A stretch of 64,000 nucleotides of DNA from Cellulosimicrobium cellulans (GCF_016921195.1 NZ_JAFGYF010000002.1:248001-312000); one strand, 5' to 3'; positions 1 through 11,063 are shown, counted from the stretch's first letter. Numbers and translations are program-made. Notes: generated by a model not told the origin, from the letters alone.

Positions 1-1
1 C

Positions 2-2000
<1,999 letters not shown>

Positions 2001-2008
<8 letters not shown>

Positions 2009-3467
2009 CCCCCGCGGATTCCTGAAGGTGCGGGAGCGTGAGCTCCCGCCCAACCGCCCGGTGGCCGTGCGCCTGCGGGACTGGAAGGACGTGCACGCGC
2101 ACCTCGAGGAGGGGCAGCCGTTCCTCAAGGAGCAGGCGGGCCGGTGCATGGACTGCGGCATCCCGTTCTGCCACCAGGGCTGCCCGCTCGGCAACCTCAT
2201 CCCCGAGTGGAACGACCTCGTCTACCGCGACCAGTGGGCCGACGCGATCGACCGCCTGCACGAGACGAACAACTTCCCCGAGTTCACCGGTCGCGTGTGC
2301 CCGGCGCCGTGCGAGTCGAGCTGCGTGCTCAGCATCAACCAGCCGGCCGTGACGATCAAGAACGTCGAGGTCTCCATTATCGACGAGGCGTTCGCCCGCG
2401 GTTACGTCACGCCGCAGGTGCCGCAGCGCCTCACGGGGTCGACGGTCGCCGTCGTCGGCTCGGGCCCCGCCGGGCTCGCGGCCGCGCAGCAGCTCACGCG
2501 CGCCGGCCACACGGTCGCCGTGTACGAGCGGGACGACGCGATCGGCGGGCTGCTGCGCTACGGCATCCCCGACTTCAAGCTCGAGAAGCACCACATCGAC
2601 CGCCGCGTGGCGCAGATGGAGGCCGAGGGCACGCGCTTCCGCCCAGGCGTCGAGATCGGCGTCGACATCACGTGGGACGACCTGCGTGCGCGCTACGACG
2701 CCGTCGTGGTCGCCACGGGCGCGACGGTCCCGCGCGACCTGTCGATCCCGGGTCGCGAGCTCGACGGCATCCACTTCGCCATGGACTTCCTGCACCAGGC
2801 GAACGCCGTCGTGGCCGGTCGCGAGGTCGCCGACCAGATCACCGCGACGGGCAAGCACGTCATCGTCATCGGCGGCGGCGACACCGGGTCGGACTGCCTC
2901 GGCACCTCGCTGCGCCAGGGCGCGGCGAGCGTGACGACGCTCGCGATCGGCAAGCGGCCGCCGCTCGAGCGGTCCGCGACCCAGCCGTGGCCGACCGACC
3001 CGATCCTGTTCGAGGTGTCCTCCTCCCACGAGGAGGGCGGCGAGCGCGAGTTCCTCGCGTCGACCGTCGAGTTCCTCGGTGACGAGAACGGGGCCGTGCG
3101 CGCGCTGCGCGTCGCGGAGACCGAGTACCTGCCCGACGGCCGTCGCGTGCCCAAGGAGGGCACCGAGCGCGAGATCCCCGCGGACCTCGTGCTCGTCGCG
3201 ATGGGCTTCACCGGGCCGGAGACGGCGACCCTCACGACCCAGGCCGGCGCGGACCTCACGAGCCGCGGCCTCGTGGCGCGCGGCGACGACTTCGCGTCGT
3301 CGCTGCCGGGGGTCTTCGTGGCCGGCGACGCGGGTCGTGGGCAGTCGCTGATCGTGTGGGCGATCGCCGAAGGGCGGGCGGCGGCGGCTTCCGTCGACGC
3401 CTACCTTCAGGGAGGGACCGAGCTGCCCGCGCCCGTGCGCGCGAACACCGTGTCCTTGCGCGCTTGA
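2001..3467 (+). CDS. gltD: Glutamate synthase small subunit (NADPH, FAD)
   Basis: This is the 488-residue beta subunit of glutamate synthase. It takes electrons from NADPH through FAD and 4Fe-4S centres and passes them to GltB. The N-terminus has the two cysteine clusters, [14 protein letters not shown] and later CPAPCESSC. The FAD-binding motif [15 protein letters not shown] lies near residue 150 and the NADPH-binding motif [11 protein letters not shown] near residue 290. A second FAD contact ([11 protein letters not shown]) is close to the end. The GTG start overlaps the gltB stop and is preceded by TTGGAGG, a good ribosome binding site inside gltB. Full length for the family. Confidence 0.97.
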
Positions 3468-3579
3468 CGTGCACCCCGACGTCGGGTGTCCGGCGCCGGG
3501 ACGATGAGCGGGGCATCCTAGGGAGGGGCACCCCGCGACGACCGGCTCCCGGCCGGTCGGAAGACTAGAGGCTGGAGAT

Positions 3580-5010
3580 ATGCGCAGAGCAAAGATCGTC
3601 TGCACCATCGGACCCGCGACCGAGTCGAAGGAGCAGCTCCGCGCGCTCGTCGACGCCGGGATGGACGTGGCGCGGATCAACCGCAGCCACGGCAGCGCCG
3701 AGGAGCACGCGGCCGTCTACCACGGCGTGCGCGAGGCCGCCGCCCAGTCGGGCCGCTCCGTCGCGGTGCTCGTCGACCTCCAGGGGCCGAAGATCCGCCT
3801 GGGCCGCTTCGGAGGAGACGAGAAGCACTGGCTCGAGGAGGGTGACACCTTCACGATCACGACCGAGGACGTCGTCGGCACCAAGGAGCTCGTCTCCACG
3901 ACGCACAAGGGCCTGCCCGGCGACGCGCGCGTCGGCGACCCGATCCTCATCGACGACGGCAAGGTGCTCGTCCGCGTCACCGCCGTCGAGGGTCCGCGCG
4001 TGGTGACGCGCGTCGAGGTCGCCGGCCCGGTGTCGAACAACAAGGGCCTGAACCTCCCGGGCGTCGCGGTCTCCGTGCCGGCGCTCTCCGAGAAGGACCA
4101 GGACGACCTGCGCTGGGCCCTCCGGCTCGGCGCGGACATCATCGCGCTCTCGTTCGTGCGGTCCGCGAAGGACTTCGAGGACGTCAAGCGGATCATGGAC
4201 GAGGAGGGCCGCACGGTCCCGGTCGTCGCGAAGATCGAGAAGCCGCAGGCCGTCGAGAACCTCGCCGAGATCGTCGACGCGTTCGACGGCGTCATGGTGG
4301 CGCGCGGCGACCTCGCCGTCGAGCTCCCGCTCGAGCAGGTGCCACTCGTCCAGAAGCGCATCGTCGAGCTCGCGCGTCGTAACGCCAAGCCCGTCATCGT
4401 CGCGACGCAGGTGCTCGAGTCCATGACGAACTCGCCGCGCCCGACGCGTGCCGAGGCGTCCGACTGCGCCAACGCCGTCCTCGACGGTGCCGACGCGGTC
4501 ATGCTCTCGGGCGAGACCAGCGTGGGCGAGTACCCGATCCTCACGGTGCAGACCATGGCCCGCATCATCGAGGCGACGGAGGAGGCCGGCCGCGAGCGCA
4601 TCGCGCCGCTCGGCTCGACGCCGCACACGCGCGGTGGCGCCATCACGCGCGCCGCCGCCGAGATCGGCGAGATCCTCGGTGCGAAGTACCTCGCCACCTT
4701 CACGCAGTCGGGCGACTCCGCGCGCCGCATGTCGCGCCTGCGCTCGTCCATCCCGCTGCTCGCGTTCACGCCGCGCGAGCACGTGCGCAACGTCCTGTCG
4801 CTCACGTGGGGCACCCAGACGTACCAGGTGCCGGAGGTGGAGAACACCGACGCGATGGTCGGCCAGGTCGACACGACCCTCCAGGCCAACGGCCTCGCCG
4901 AGGTCGGCGACCTCGTGGTCGTCGTCTCCGGCGCCCCCGTGGGCCAGCCGGGCACGACGAACTCGATCCTCGTGCACAAGATCGGGGACCACACCGACAC
5001 GCGCGCCTGA
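3580..5010 (+). CDS. pyk: Pyruvate kinase
   Basis: This 476-residue protein converts phosphoenolpyruvate and ADP to pyruvate and ATP, the last step of glycolysis. It starts with the family's RAKIVCTIGPA strand. The substrate loop reads ARINRSHG, and the catalytic segment is AKIEKPQAVENL followed by MVARGDLAVELP. The alanine after GDL replaces the glycine I would expect in most homologues; I do not know that it matters. The ATG is preceded by GGAGAT. The 112-bp gap after gltD holds a GC hairpin (arms ACCGGC and GCCGGT at 3541-3556) close to the start, so pyk probably has its own transcript. A strong terminator follows the gene. Confidence 0.97.
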   Translation: MRRAKIVCTIGPATESKEQLRALVDAGMDVARINRSHGSAEEHAAVYHGVREAAAQSGRSVAVLVDLQGPKIRLGRFGGDEKHWLEEGDTFTITTEDVVGTKELVSTTHKGLPGDARVGDPILIDDGKVLVRVTAVEGPRVVTRVEVAGPVSNNKGLNLPGVAVSVPALSEKDQDDLRWALRLGADIIALSFVRSAKDFEDVKRIMDEEGRTVPVVAKIEKPQAVENLAEIVDAFDGVMVARGDLAVELPLEQVPLVQKRIVELARRNAKPVIVATQVLESMTNSPRPTRAEASDCANAVLDGADAVMLSGETSVGEYPILTVQTMARIIEATEEAGRERIAPLGSTPHTRGGAITRAAAEIGEILGAKYLATFTQSGDSARRMSRLRSSIPLLAFTPREHVRNVLSLTWGTQTYQVPEVENTDAMVGQVDTTLQANGLAEVGDLVVVVSGAPVGQPGTTNSILVHKIGDHTDTRA

Positions 5011-5043
5011 CGCGCTCGCGCCCGAGCAGGCGTAGACCGCGCA

Positions 5044-5094
5044 CGACGCCGGACGGCGGCGCCCCTCTCGCAGGGACGTCGCCGTCCGTCGTCG
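5044..5094 (+). terminator. Rho-independent-like terminator after pyk
   Basis: Two 18-base arms (5044-5061 and 5077-5094) pair with only two mismatches around a 15-base loop. There is no U-run, as is common in high-GC actinobacteria. Confidence 0.6.
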
Positions 5095-5207
5095 GCGGCC
5101 CGAGCGCGCAGCCAGCCCCGGCCACCCGGAGGTGCCCGCGCGTCGTCGGCACGCGCCACGACGGAATGGGCACGACATCCGTGCCTGGGTGGCCGTACCG
5201 TCGCGGG

Positions 5208-6065
5208 GTGCGTGCCGTGCCGGACTCCTTGGACCCTGCGGTCGTGCGTCAGGTCGACGCGCGGCTGGACGACGTCGTGCGCGAGGAGCGGGTCGCGATC
5301 CCGCTCGCGGTGGAGAGCGGGAGCCGCGCGTGGGGGTTCCCCTCGCCGGACTCGGACTACGACTGCCGGTTCGTGTACGTGCGCTCGGTGGCCGACTACC
5401 TGGACCCCTGGCCGCGGCGCGACGTCGTCGAGACGCCGCTGGACGCGGTGCTCGACGTGAACGGGTGGGACCTGCTCAAGGCGGTGCGGCTGCTCGTGCG
5501 GGGGAACGCGACCCTGTTGGAGTGGCTGCGCTCGCCGATCGTGTACCGCGCGGACGACGCGTTCCGGGCCGAGCTGGTCGCGCTCGCGGAGCGCGTCGTC
5601 GACCGCGACGCGCTGCGGAGGCACTACCTGCACGTCGCGCTCGGTCAGCGGGACCGGTGGTGGGCGGTGCCCGAGGTGCCGTACAAGAAGGTCTTCTACG
5701 TGGTGCGCCCGGCGGCGACGCTGCGGTGGCTGCGCGTGCACCCCGACGCCGCCGTACCGCCGATGGACCTCGCGACGCTGCTCGCGGAGGGGGCGGCCCC
5801 CGGGGACGTGGTGCGGGCCGCGTCGGAGCTCGTCGCGCTCAAGGCGGTGTCGCGCGAGATGGGCGCGGGTGCCGTCCCGGGATCACTGGTGCGGTTCGTG
5901 GACGACGAGCTGGCGCGCGCGGCGGAGGCGGTCGAGCGCGGCGCGAGCCGAGCACGTGCGCGCACGCGCGCGGCGGAGGCGTTCCGCTCGATGGTCGTCC
6001 GGCACGGCCCGGAGCCGTCGGCGGCCGGGACGGCGCGTCGCCTCGCGCCGGGCGTGGCGTGGTGA
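5208..6065 (+). CDS. Stand-alone nucleotidyltransferase, DNA polymerase beta superfamily (COG3541 / RlaP-like)
   Basis: The 285-residue product carries the minimal nucleotidyltransferase signature near its N-terminus: GSRAWGFPSPDSDYD, with the serine of the G-S motif and the D-x-D metal ligands. This matches the COG3541 group, sometimes called RlaP when linked to RNA repair ligases; no ligase lies nearby, so the substrate is unknown. Conserved blocks further on include EWLRSPIVYR and YKKVFYVVRPAATLRW. I chose the GTG at 5208 because a -10 box TACCGT (5196-5201) lies six bases upstream, the leaderless pattern seen often here. An in-frame ATG at 5166 is the alternative. The gene is convergent with a tRNA gene 14 bases downstream. 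Confidence 0.85.
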   Translation: MRAVPDSLDPAVVRQVDARLDDVVREERVAIPLAVESGSRAWGFPSPDSDYDCRFVYVRSVADYLDPWPRRDVVETPLDAVLDVNGWDLLKAVRLLVRGNATLLEWLRSPIVYRADDAFRAELVALAERVVDRDALRRHYLHVALGQRDRWWAVPEVPYKKVFYVVRPAATLRWLRVHPDAAVPPMDLATLLAEGAAPGDVVRAASELVALKAVSREMGAGAVPGSLVRFVDDELARAAEAVERGASRARARTRAAEAFRSMVVRHGPEPSAAGTARRLAPGVAW

Positions 6066-6079
6066 CGGGGGAGAGGAGG

Positions 6080-6153
6080 TGCCCCGGGTGGGATTCGAAC
6101 CCACACTGGATCGGGTTTGAGCCGAACGCCTCTGCCGGTTGGGCTACCGGGGC
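6080..6153 (-). tRNA. tRNA with anticodon CAA (nominally Leu), but with a short class I variable loop
   Basis: A complete 74-base cloverleaf can be folded by eye. The acceptor stem is GCCCCGG with CCGGGGC and discriminator A. The D arm contains the GG pair, the T arm is GTGGG-TTCGAAT-CCCAC, and the anticodon loop is CTCAAAC, giving CAA. The variable region is only five bases (CCAGT), whereas bacterial tRNA-Leu normally has a long variable arm. The outer pair of the anticodon stem is a T-T mismatch. No CCA is encoded (CCT follows the discriminator). Its function may be standard or unusual; see findings. Confidence 0.85.
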
Positions 6154-6289
6154 GGTGCGCGTCGAGGCCGGTCTCGGGTCCGCCGCGCGTGCACCATCGA
6201 ACCACACGTGTGCGCTTTCACGAGAATCACACTCCTCCGAGGGCGAAACGCGCGGGCGGCAGGGGGTGCGGCGCACTACAGTGAACCTC
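6154..6289. promoter_or_regulatory. Divergent promoter region between the tRNA and the response regulator
   Basis: This 136-bp region separates the leftward tRNA from the rightward pdtaR-like gene. It holds a 10-bp palindrome CACACGTGTG at 6203-6212 and, for the rightward gene, a -10 box TACAGT at 6277-6282. I could not pick a convincing promoter for the tRNA. Confidence 0.5.
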
Positions 6290-6964
6290 GTGAGTGACCA
6301 GACAGCGCAGCCCGAGGACAAGCAGCCGCTCGACCTGCCCCCGATGATCGAGCCCGAGCCCGCCGCGACCCCCGCCCCGTCGGGCCGTCCCGCGCGCCGC
6401 GCGGTCGTCGCCGAGGACGAGGCCCTGATCCGTCTCGACGTGGTCGAGACGCTGCGCGACGCCGGGTTCGACGTCGTCGGCGAGGCCGGCGACGGCGCGA
6501 CGGCGGTGAAGCTGGCGCTCGAGCTCAAGCCCGACGTCGTCGTCATGGACGTGAAGATGCCCGAGCTCGACGGCATCTCCGCGGCGGAGCAGATCGGCAA
6601 GGCGCACGCCGCGCCCGTCGTCCTGCTCACCGCGTTCTCGCAGGCGGAGCTCGTCGAGCGGGCGCGCGACGCCGGGGCGATGGCCTACGTCGTCAAGCCG
6701 TTCACGCCGGCGGACCTGCTGCCCGCGGTCGAGATCGCGATCTCGCGGTACTCGCAGATCACGGCGCTCGAGTCCGAGGTCGCGGACCTGGCGGAGCGCT
6801 TCGAGACGCGCAAGCGCGTGGACCGGGCCAAGGGTCTGCTCATGACCAAGATGGGCCTGTCGGAGCCGGAGTCGTTCCGATGGATCCAGAAGACGTCGAT
6901 GGACCGTCGCCTCACCATGCGCGAGGTCGCGGACGCCGTCATCGAGCAGGTGGGCGGCGCCTGA
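6290..6964 (+). CDS. pdtaR: Response regulator with ANTAR RNA-binding output domain (PdtaR-like)
   Basis: The 224-residue protein has a disordered, proline-rich N-terminus of about 35 residues, then a receiver domain. The receiver has acidic residues AEDEA, the predicted phosphate acceptor D87 in VVMDVKMPELDG, and the lysine of YVVKPF. A C-terminal ANTAR domain follows (KRVDRAKGLLMTKMG and SMDRRLTMREVAD). ANTAR regulators bind paired hairpins in nascent RNA and act by antitermination; the mycobacterial PdtaS/PdtaR system is the closest model. No partner kinase is next to it, as in mycobacteria. The GTG at 6290 sits seven bases after TACAGT, so the mRNA is probably leaderless. An in-frame GTG at 6281 lies inside the -10 box and is less likely. 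Confidence 0.92.
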   Translation: MSDQTAQPEDKQPLDLPPMIEPEPAATPAPSGRPARRAVVAEDEALIRLDVVETLRDAGFDVVGEAGDGATAVKLALELKPDVVVMDVKMPELDGISAAEQIGKAHAAPVVLLTAFSQAELVERARDAGAMAYVVKPFTPADLLPAVEIAISRYSQITALESEVADLAERFETRKRVDRAKGLLMTKMGLSEPESFRWIQKTSMDRRLTMREVADAVIEQVGGA

Positions 6965-7011
6965 ACCCCTCGGCGACCGGCAGGCCGTGGCCGGTGTCCT
7001 GAGCAGGACCT

Positions 7012-7041
7012 TTGTCACGGCGCCCCGGAGCGGGCTATCGT
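7012..7041 (+). promoter_or_regulatory. Sigma-70-type promoter for the GNAT gene
   Basis: TTGTCA (7012-7017) and TATCGT (7036-7041) are spaced by 18 bases. This predicts a transcript with a 5' leader of about 150 bases before the GTG at 7199. Confidence 0.5.
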
Positions 7042-7198
7042 CTTGGACTGGCGTCCAGTAGTTCCCGGGGCGGTGGACACGCGGTCGCCACGTAGTGCTC
7101 AGTCGACGGCCGACGGCGCCGTCCGAGCGACGTGGACCATCTCACGCCCCACGTCCCTCGGTGCCGCCGGTCCCACGGTGCGAACGAGGAGGAGCGCG

Positions 7199-7867
7199 GT
7201 GCGCCCAGCAGTGGAGGTCAGGCCCGCGGTCGGTGACGACCTGCCGGGGATCGCTGTGCTGTGCTCGGAGGCACGTCGCGAGTCGGCGTCCGGAGCCCAG
7301 ATCTGTGCCCCCGACGAGGACCGCCTGGTGCGGCACCTGTCGGTGCTGCTGACGTTGCCCGGCGGCAACGTCCTCGTCGCCCTGCACGACGGCCGCCCCG
7401 TCGGGTTCGTCCTGGCACGCGTCCTCGAGCCGCACCTGTTCGCCGACGAGCCGAGCCTGTACGTCGAGGCCGTGTACGTGGGCGAGGACGCACGCCGTCG
7501 CGGCGTGGGTCACGCGCTCCTCAGCGCCACGGCCGAGCTCGCCGCCTCCGCCGGCGCGACGCACGTGTACTCGGTGCCGATCCCGGGCTCCCGGGGCGTG
7601 CAGCGTTTTCTCGCCCGGCTCGGCTTCGGCCCGGTGGCCGGCCACCGCGTCGTCTCGACGGCGGTCCTGCAGCGGCGTCTCGCAGCCGACCTCACGCCGG
7701 CCCGTCGCGGCACGCGATCGCTCGAGGACCTCATCGCGCGCCGTCGTCGGGCCCGCACCGAGACGATGTCGGGGCCGGTCGACCTGCGCGAGTTCCAGGC
7801 GGAGTACCGCAACCGGACCGGCGTCGTGACGACGCCGGTCGAGGCACGCGAGATCCTGCCCGGCTGA
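7199..7867 (+). CDS. GNAT family N-acetyltransferase
   Basis: This 222-residue protein has a single GNAT fold. The acetyl-CoA binding motif is clear at about residue 100 (VEAVYVGEDARRRGVGHALL, with R-R-x-G-x-G). The last 60 residues form a basic extension ([12 protein letters not shown]) that is not part of the acetyltransferase core. The substrate cannot be told from sequence. The GTG at 7199 is chosen because AGGAGGAG lies just upstream; an in-frame GTG at 7178 lacks such a site. The gene is convergent with the thioesterase gene and has its own likely promoter at 7012-7041. Confidence 0.85.
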   Translation: MRPAVEVRPAVGDDLPGIAVLCSEARRESASGAQICAPDEDRLVRHLSVLLTLPGGNVLVALHDGRPVGFVLARVLEPHLFADEPSLYVEAVYVGEDARRRGVGHALLSATAELAASAGATHVYSVPIPGSRGVQRFLARLGFGPVAGHRVVSTAVLQRRLAADLTPARRGTRSLEDLIARRRRARTETMSGPVDLREFQAEYRNRTGVVTTPVEAREILPG

Positions 7868-7909
7868 GGCGGGACTCCGCCCGTCCGGCTACGGGGCTCG
7901 GCGAGCGCG

Positions 7910-8359
7910 TCAGGCTCGGGCCAGGTCGAGGATCATGCACGTCAGGCGCGCCGTGCACACGCGACGACCCTCGTCGTCGGACACCACGATCTCGTAGCTC
8001 GCCGTCGTGCGGCCCCGGTGCACCGCGACCGCCTCTCCGTGGACCCAGCCGTCACGCACCCCCCGGTGGTGCGTCGCGTTGACCTCGATCCCCACGGCCG
8101 CTCGGCCGGGGCCACCGTGGAGCTGGGCGGCGATGGAGCCGAGCGTCTCCGCGAGCACCACCGACGCACCCCCGTGGAGCAGCCCGGCGGGCTGCCTGTT
8201 GCCCGCCACCGGCATGCGCGCCGTGACGCGCTCGGCGCCGACCTCGTCGAGCTCGATGCCCATGCGCTCGATGAGCGTCCCGGCGGTGTGCAGGCCCATG
8301 GCCTCGTAGGCGTGGCGAGGGGCGTCGGGCGTCCGGTCGGGGCCGTGCGTGTCGGTCAT
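7910..8359 (-). CDS. PaaI-type hotdog-fold thioesterase
   Basis: The 149-residue product is a single-domain hotdog thioesterase. The family helix and active-site region are visible at NRQPAGLLHGGASVVLAETL followed by GSIAA, where the HGG and the acidic residue in LAE are typical of PaaI/YbdB-like acyl-CoA thioesterases. The C-terminal strand block VHRGRTTASYEIVVSDDEG is also typical. The acyl substrate is unknown. The ATG at 8359 (minus strand) leaves only 19 bases to the divergent polA start, so the two genes share a very compact promoter region. The longer upstream reading frame overlaps polA and is less likely. Confidence 0.85.
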   Translation of the reverse strand: MTDTHGPDRTPDAPRHAYEAMGLHTAGTLIERMGIELDEVGAERVTARMPVAGNRQPAGLLHGGASVVLAETLGSIAAQLHGGPGRAAVGIEVNATHHRGVRDGWVHGEAVAVHRGRTTASYEIVVSDDEGRRVCTARLTCMILDLARA

Positions 8360-8365
8360 GGACTG

Positions 8366-8371
8366 TAGGTT
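8366..8371 (+). promoter_or_regulatory. -10 box for leaderless polA
   Basis: TAGGTT lies exactly seven bases before the GTG at 8379. Confidence 0.5.
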
Positions 8372-8378
8372 GGCACCC

Positions 8379-11063
8379 GTGACGACCTCCGCGCGACCTC
8401 GCCTCCTGCTCATCGACGGACACTCCATGGCCTACCGCGCGTTCTTCGCGCTCCCGGCGGAGAACTTCTCGACGACCACGGGGCAGCACACGAACGCGGT
8501 GTACGGCTTCACGTCGATGCTCATCAACCTCCTGCGCGACGAGGAGCCGACGCACGTCGCGGTCGCGTTCGACGCCGGGCGCCAGTCGTTCCGCACCGAG
8601 ATCCTCCCGAGCTACAAGGGCACGCGGGAGTCCACGCCCGAGCCGTTCCGCGGCCAGGTGCCGCTCATCAAGGAGATCCTCGAGACGCTCCGCATCCCGA
8701 CGCTCGAGCGCGAGGGCTACGAGGCCGACGACATCTTCGCGACGCTCGCCACGCAGGGCGCCGCCGCCGGGATGGAGGTGCTCGTCTGCTCGGGGGACCG
8801 GGACTCGTTCCAGCTCGTCGGTCCCGACGTGACGGTGCTCTACCCGAAGAAGGGCGTCTCGGAGCTCGCGCGCATGGACAGCGCCGCGGTCGTCGAGAAG
8901 TACGGCGTGCCGCCCGAGCGCTACCCGGACCTCGCCGCGCTCGTGGGCGAGACGTCGGACAACCTGCCGGGGATCCCGGGGGTCGGCCCCAAGACGGCGG
9001 CCAAGTGGATCACCGCGTACGGCGACCTCGACGGCCTGCTCGACCACGCGGAGGAGATCAAGGGCAAGGCGGGGGAGAACCTGCGCGCCCACCTCGAGCA
9101 GGTCCGCCTCAACCGGCAGCTCAACGCGCTCCTGCGCGACCTCGAGCTCCCGGTCGGCCCGGACGACCTCGTGACGCGCCCGTGGGACCGCGAGGCCGCG
9201 CACCGCGTGCTCGACGCCCTGGAGTTCCGTGTCCTGCGCGACCGGCTCTTCGCGATCGCGCCCGAGGGCGAGGTCGAGGCCGAGGCGGGGTTCGACGTCG
9301 CGCTGACCGACGTCCTGCCCGGCGGCCTCGGCGCGTGGCTCGCCGAGCACGGCACGCGTCCCCTGGGCATCGAGGTGGCCGGCAAGGCCGTGCCGGGCGG
9401 CGGGGACGCGTGGGGCCTCGCGCTGTCCGACGACGCCGGGGCGGCCGTCGCGCTCGAGCTCGCCGACGTGGCGGGCGCTGACGACGAGGCGCTCGCCGCG
9501 TGGCTCGCGGACCCGGCCCGGCCCAAGGTCGCGCACGGCGCGAAGTCGGCCTGGCACGAGCTCGCCGCCCGTGGCTACGACCTCGCGGGCGTGACGTTCG
9601 ACACCGAGCTCGCCGCGTACCTGTGCCACCCCGACCAGCGTGGGTACGACCTGGGTGACCTCGTCGTGCGGCACCTGCACCGCGAGCTGCGCCCGGACAC
9701 CGAGGCGGGCAGCGATGCGCAGGGCGCGCTCGACCTGTCGCTCGACGGCAACGGGGAGCAGGAGCGCGACGCGATCCGCGCGCTCGCCGTCGCCCAGCTC
9801 GGCGACGTCCTCGCGGGCGAGCTGGAGGACCGCGGCGCGACGACGCTCCTCACCGACCTCGAGCTCCCGCTGTCCCGGGTGCTCGCGCGCATGGAGCAGC
9901 GCGGCATCGCGGCCGACGTCGCGTACCTGCGCGAGCTCGAGCAGCACTTCGGCGACCTCGTCGCGACCGCCGCCTCGGAGGCGTACGCCGTCATCGGGCG
10001 CGAGGTGAACCTCGGTTCGCCCAAGCAGCTCCAGGAGGTCCTCTTCGACCAGCTCGGGATGCCCAAGACGAAGAAGATCAAGACGGGTTACACGACCGAC
10101 GCGTCGGCGCTCGCGGACCTCTTCGCCAAGACCCAGCACCCGTTCCTCGAGCACCTGCTCGCCCACCGCGACGCCTCGCGCCTGCGCCAGACCGTCGAGG
10201 GTCTGCTCAAGTCCGTCGCCGACGACGGCCGCATCCACACGACGTTCCAGCAGACGATCGCGGCGACGGGCCGGCTCAGCTCGACCGACCCGAACCTGCA
10301 GAACATCCCGATCCGCACGGAGGCGGGCCGGCGCATCCGGCGCGCGTTCGTCGTCGGAGAGGGCTACGAGACGCTCATGACGGCCGACTACAGCCAGATC
10401 GAGATGCGCATCATGGCGCACCTCTCGGGCGACGAGGGCCTGATCGACGCGTTCCGGTCCGGGGAGGACCTGCACTCCTACGTCGGGTCGCGCGTGTTCG
10501 AGGTCCCCGCGGCCGAGGTCACGCCCGCGATGCGGTCGAAGATCAAGGCGATGTCCTACGGCCTCGCGTACGGGCTGTCGGCGTTCGGGCTCTCGCAGCA
10601 GCTCACCATCGAGGTGGGCGAGGCCCAGAAGCTCATGGACGACTACTTCGAGCGCTTCGGCGGCGTGCGCGACTACCTCACGGGCGTCGTCGACGAGGCG
10701 CGGGCCACGGGCTACACGGCGACCATCCTCGGGCGCCGTCGGTACCTGCCCGACCTCACGAGCGACAACCGCCAGCGACGCCAGATGGCCGAGCGCATGG
10801 CCCTCAACGCGCCCATCCAGGGCAGCGCGGCCGACATCATCAAGGTCGCGATGCTCAACGTGCAGCGCGCGATCGACGAGCGCGGGCTGCGCTCGCGGCT
10901 GCTCCTCCAGGTGCACGACGAGCTCGTGGTCGAGGTCGCGCCGGGCGAGCGGGACGCCGTCGAGGAGGTGCTGCGCGCGCAGATGGGCGCGGCGGCGGAC
11001 CTCGACGTGCCGCTCGACGTCTCGGTCGGCGTCGGCGCCACGTGGCACGAGGCGGGCCACTGA
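8379..11063 (+). CDS. polA: DNA polymerase I (proofreading domain degenerate)
   Basis: The 894-residue enzyme fills gaps in repair and removes Okazaki primers. The N-terminal 5'-3' nuclease domain (about residues 1-290) begins LLLIDGHSMAYRAFFALP. The middle 3'-5' exonuclease domain has lost its metal ligands: the position of the FDTET motif reads LGIEVAG, and the NLKYD-like motif reads GAKSAWHE. It therefore should not proofread, as known for Taq and mycobacterial Pol I. The C-terminal polymerase domain is intact, with motif A (DYSQIEMR), the O-helix (RSKIKAMSYGLAYG) and motif C (VHDELVVE). I use GTG 8379 because of the -10 box seven bases upstream. Confidence 0.96.
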   Translation: MTTSARPRLLLIDGHSMAYRAFFALPAENFSTTTGQHTNAVYGFTSMLINLLRDEEPTHVAVAFDAGRQSFRTEILPSYKGTRESTPEPFRGQVPLIKEILETLRIPTLEREGYEADDIFATLATQGAAAGMEVLVCSGDRDSFQLVGPDVTVLYPKKGVSELARMDSAAVVEKYGVPPERYPDLAALVGETSDNLPGIPGVGPKTAAKWITAYGDLDGLLDHAEEIKGKAGENLRAHLEQVRLNRQLNALLRDLELPVGPDDLVTRPWDREAAHRVLDALEFRVLRDRLFAIAPEGEVEAEAGFDVALTDVLPGGLGAWLAEHGTRPLGIEVAGKAVPGGGDAWGLALSDDAGAAVALELADVAGADDEALAAWLADPARPKVAHGAKSAWHELAARGYDLAGVTFDTELAAYLCHPDQRGYDLGDLVVRHLHRELRPDTEAGSDAQGALDLSLDGNGEQERDAIRALAVAQLGDVLAGELEDRGATTLLTDLELPLSRVLARMEQRGIAADVAYLRELEQHFGDLVATAASEAYAVIGREVNLGSPKQLQEVLFDQLGMPKTKKIKTGYTTDASALADLFAKTQHPFLEHLLAHRDASRLRQTVEGLLKSVADDGRIHTTFQQTIAATGRLSSTDPNLQNIPIRTEAGRRIRRAFVVGEGYETLMTADYSQIEMRIMAHLSGDEGLIDAFRSGEDLHSYVGSRVFEVPAAEVTPAMRSKIKAMSYGLAYGLSAFGLSQQLTIEVGEAQKLMDDYFERFGGVRDYLTGVVDEARATGYTATILGRRRYLPDLTSDNRQRRQMAERMALNAPIQGSAADIIKVAMLNVQRAIDERGLRSRLLLQVHDELVVEVAPGERDAVEEVLRAQMGAAADLDVPLDVSVGVGATWHEAGH

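Noticed and set aside
4806-5165. A longer N-terminus for the nucleotidyltransferase
   Set aside because: The extension overlaps pyk and its terminator; the start at 5208 has a matching -10 box.
8052-11060. A 1002-codon open frame on the minus strand
   Set aside because: It lies entirely opposite polA; high GC produces such long antisense frames. Its protein is a low-complexity run of R, A, V, L, E and D.
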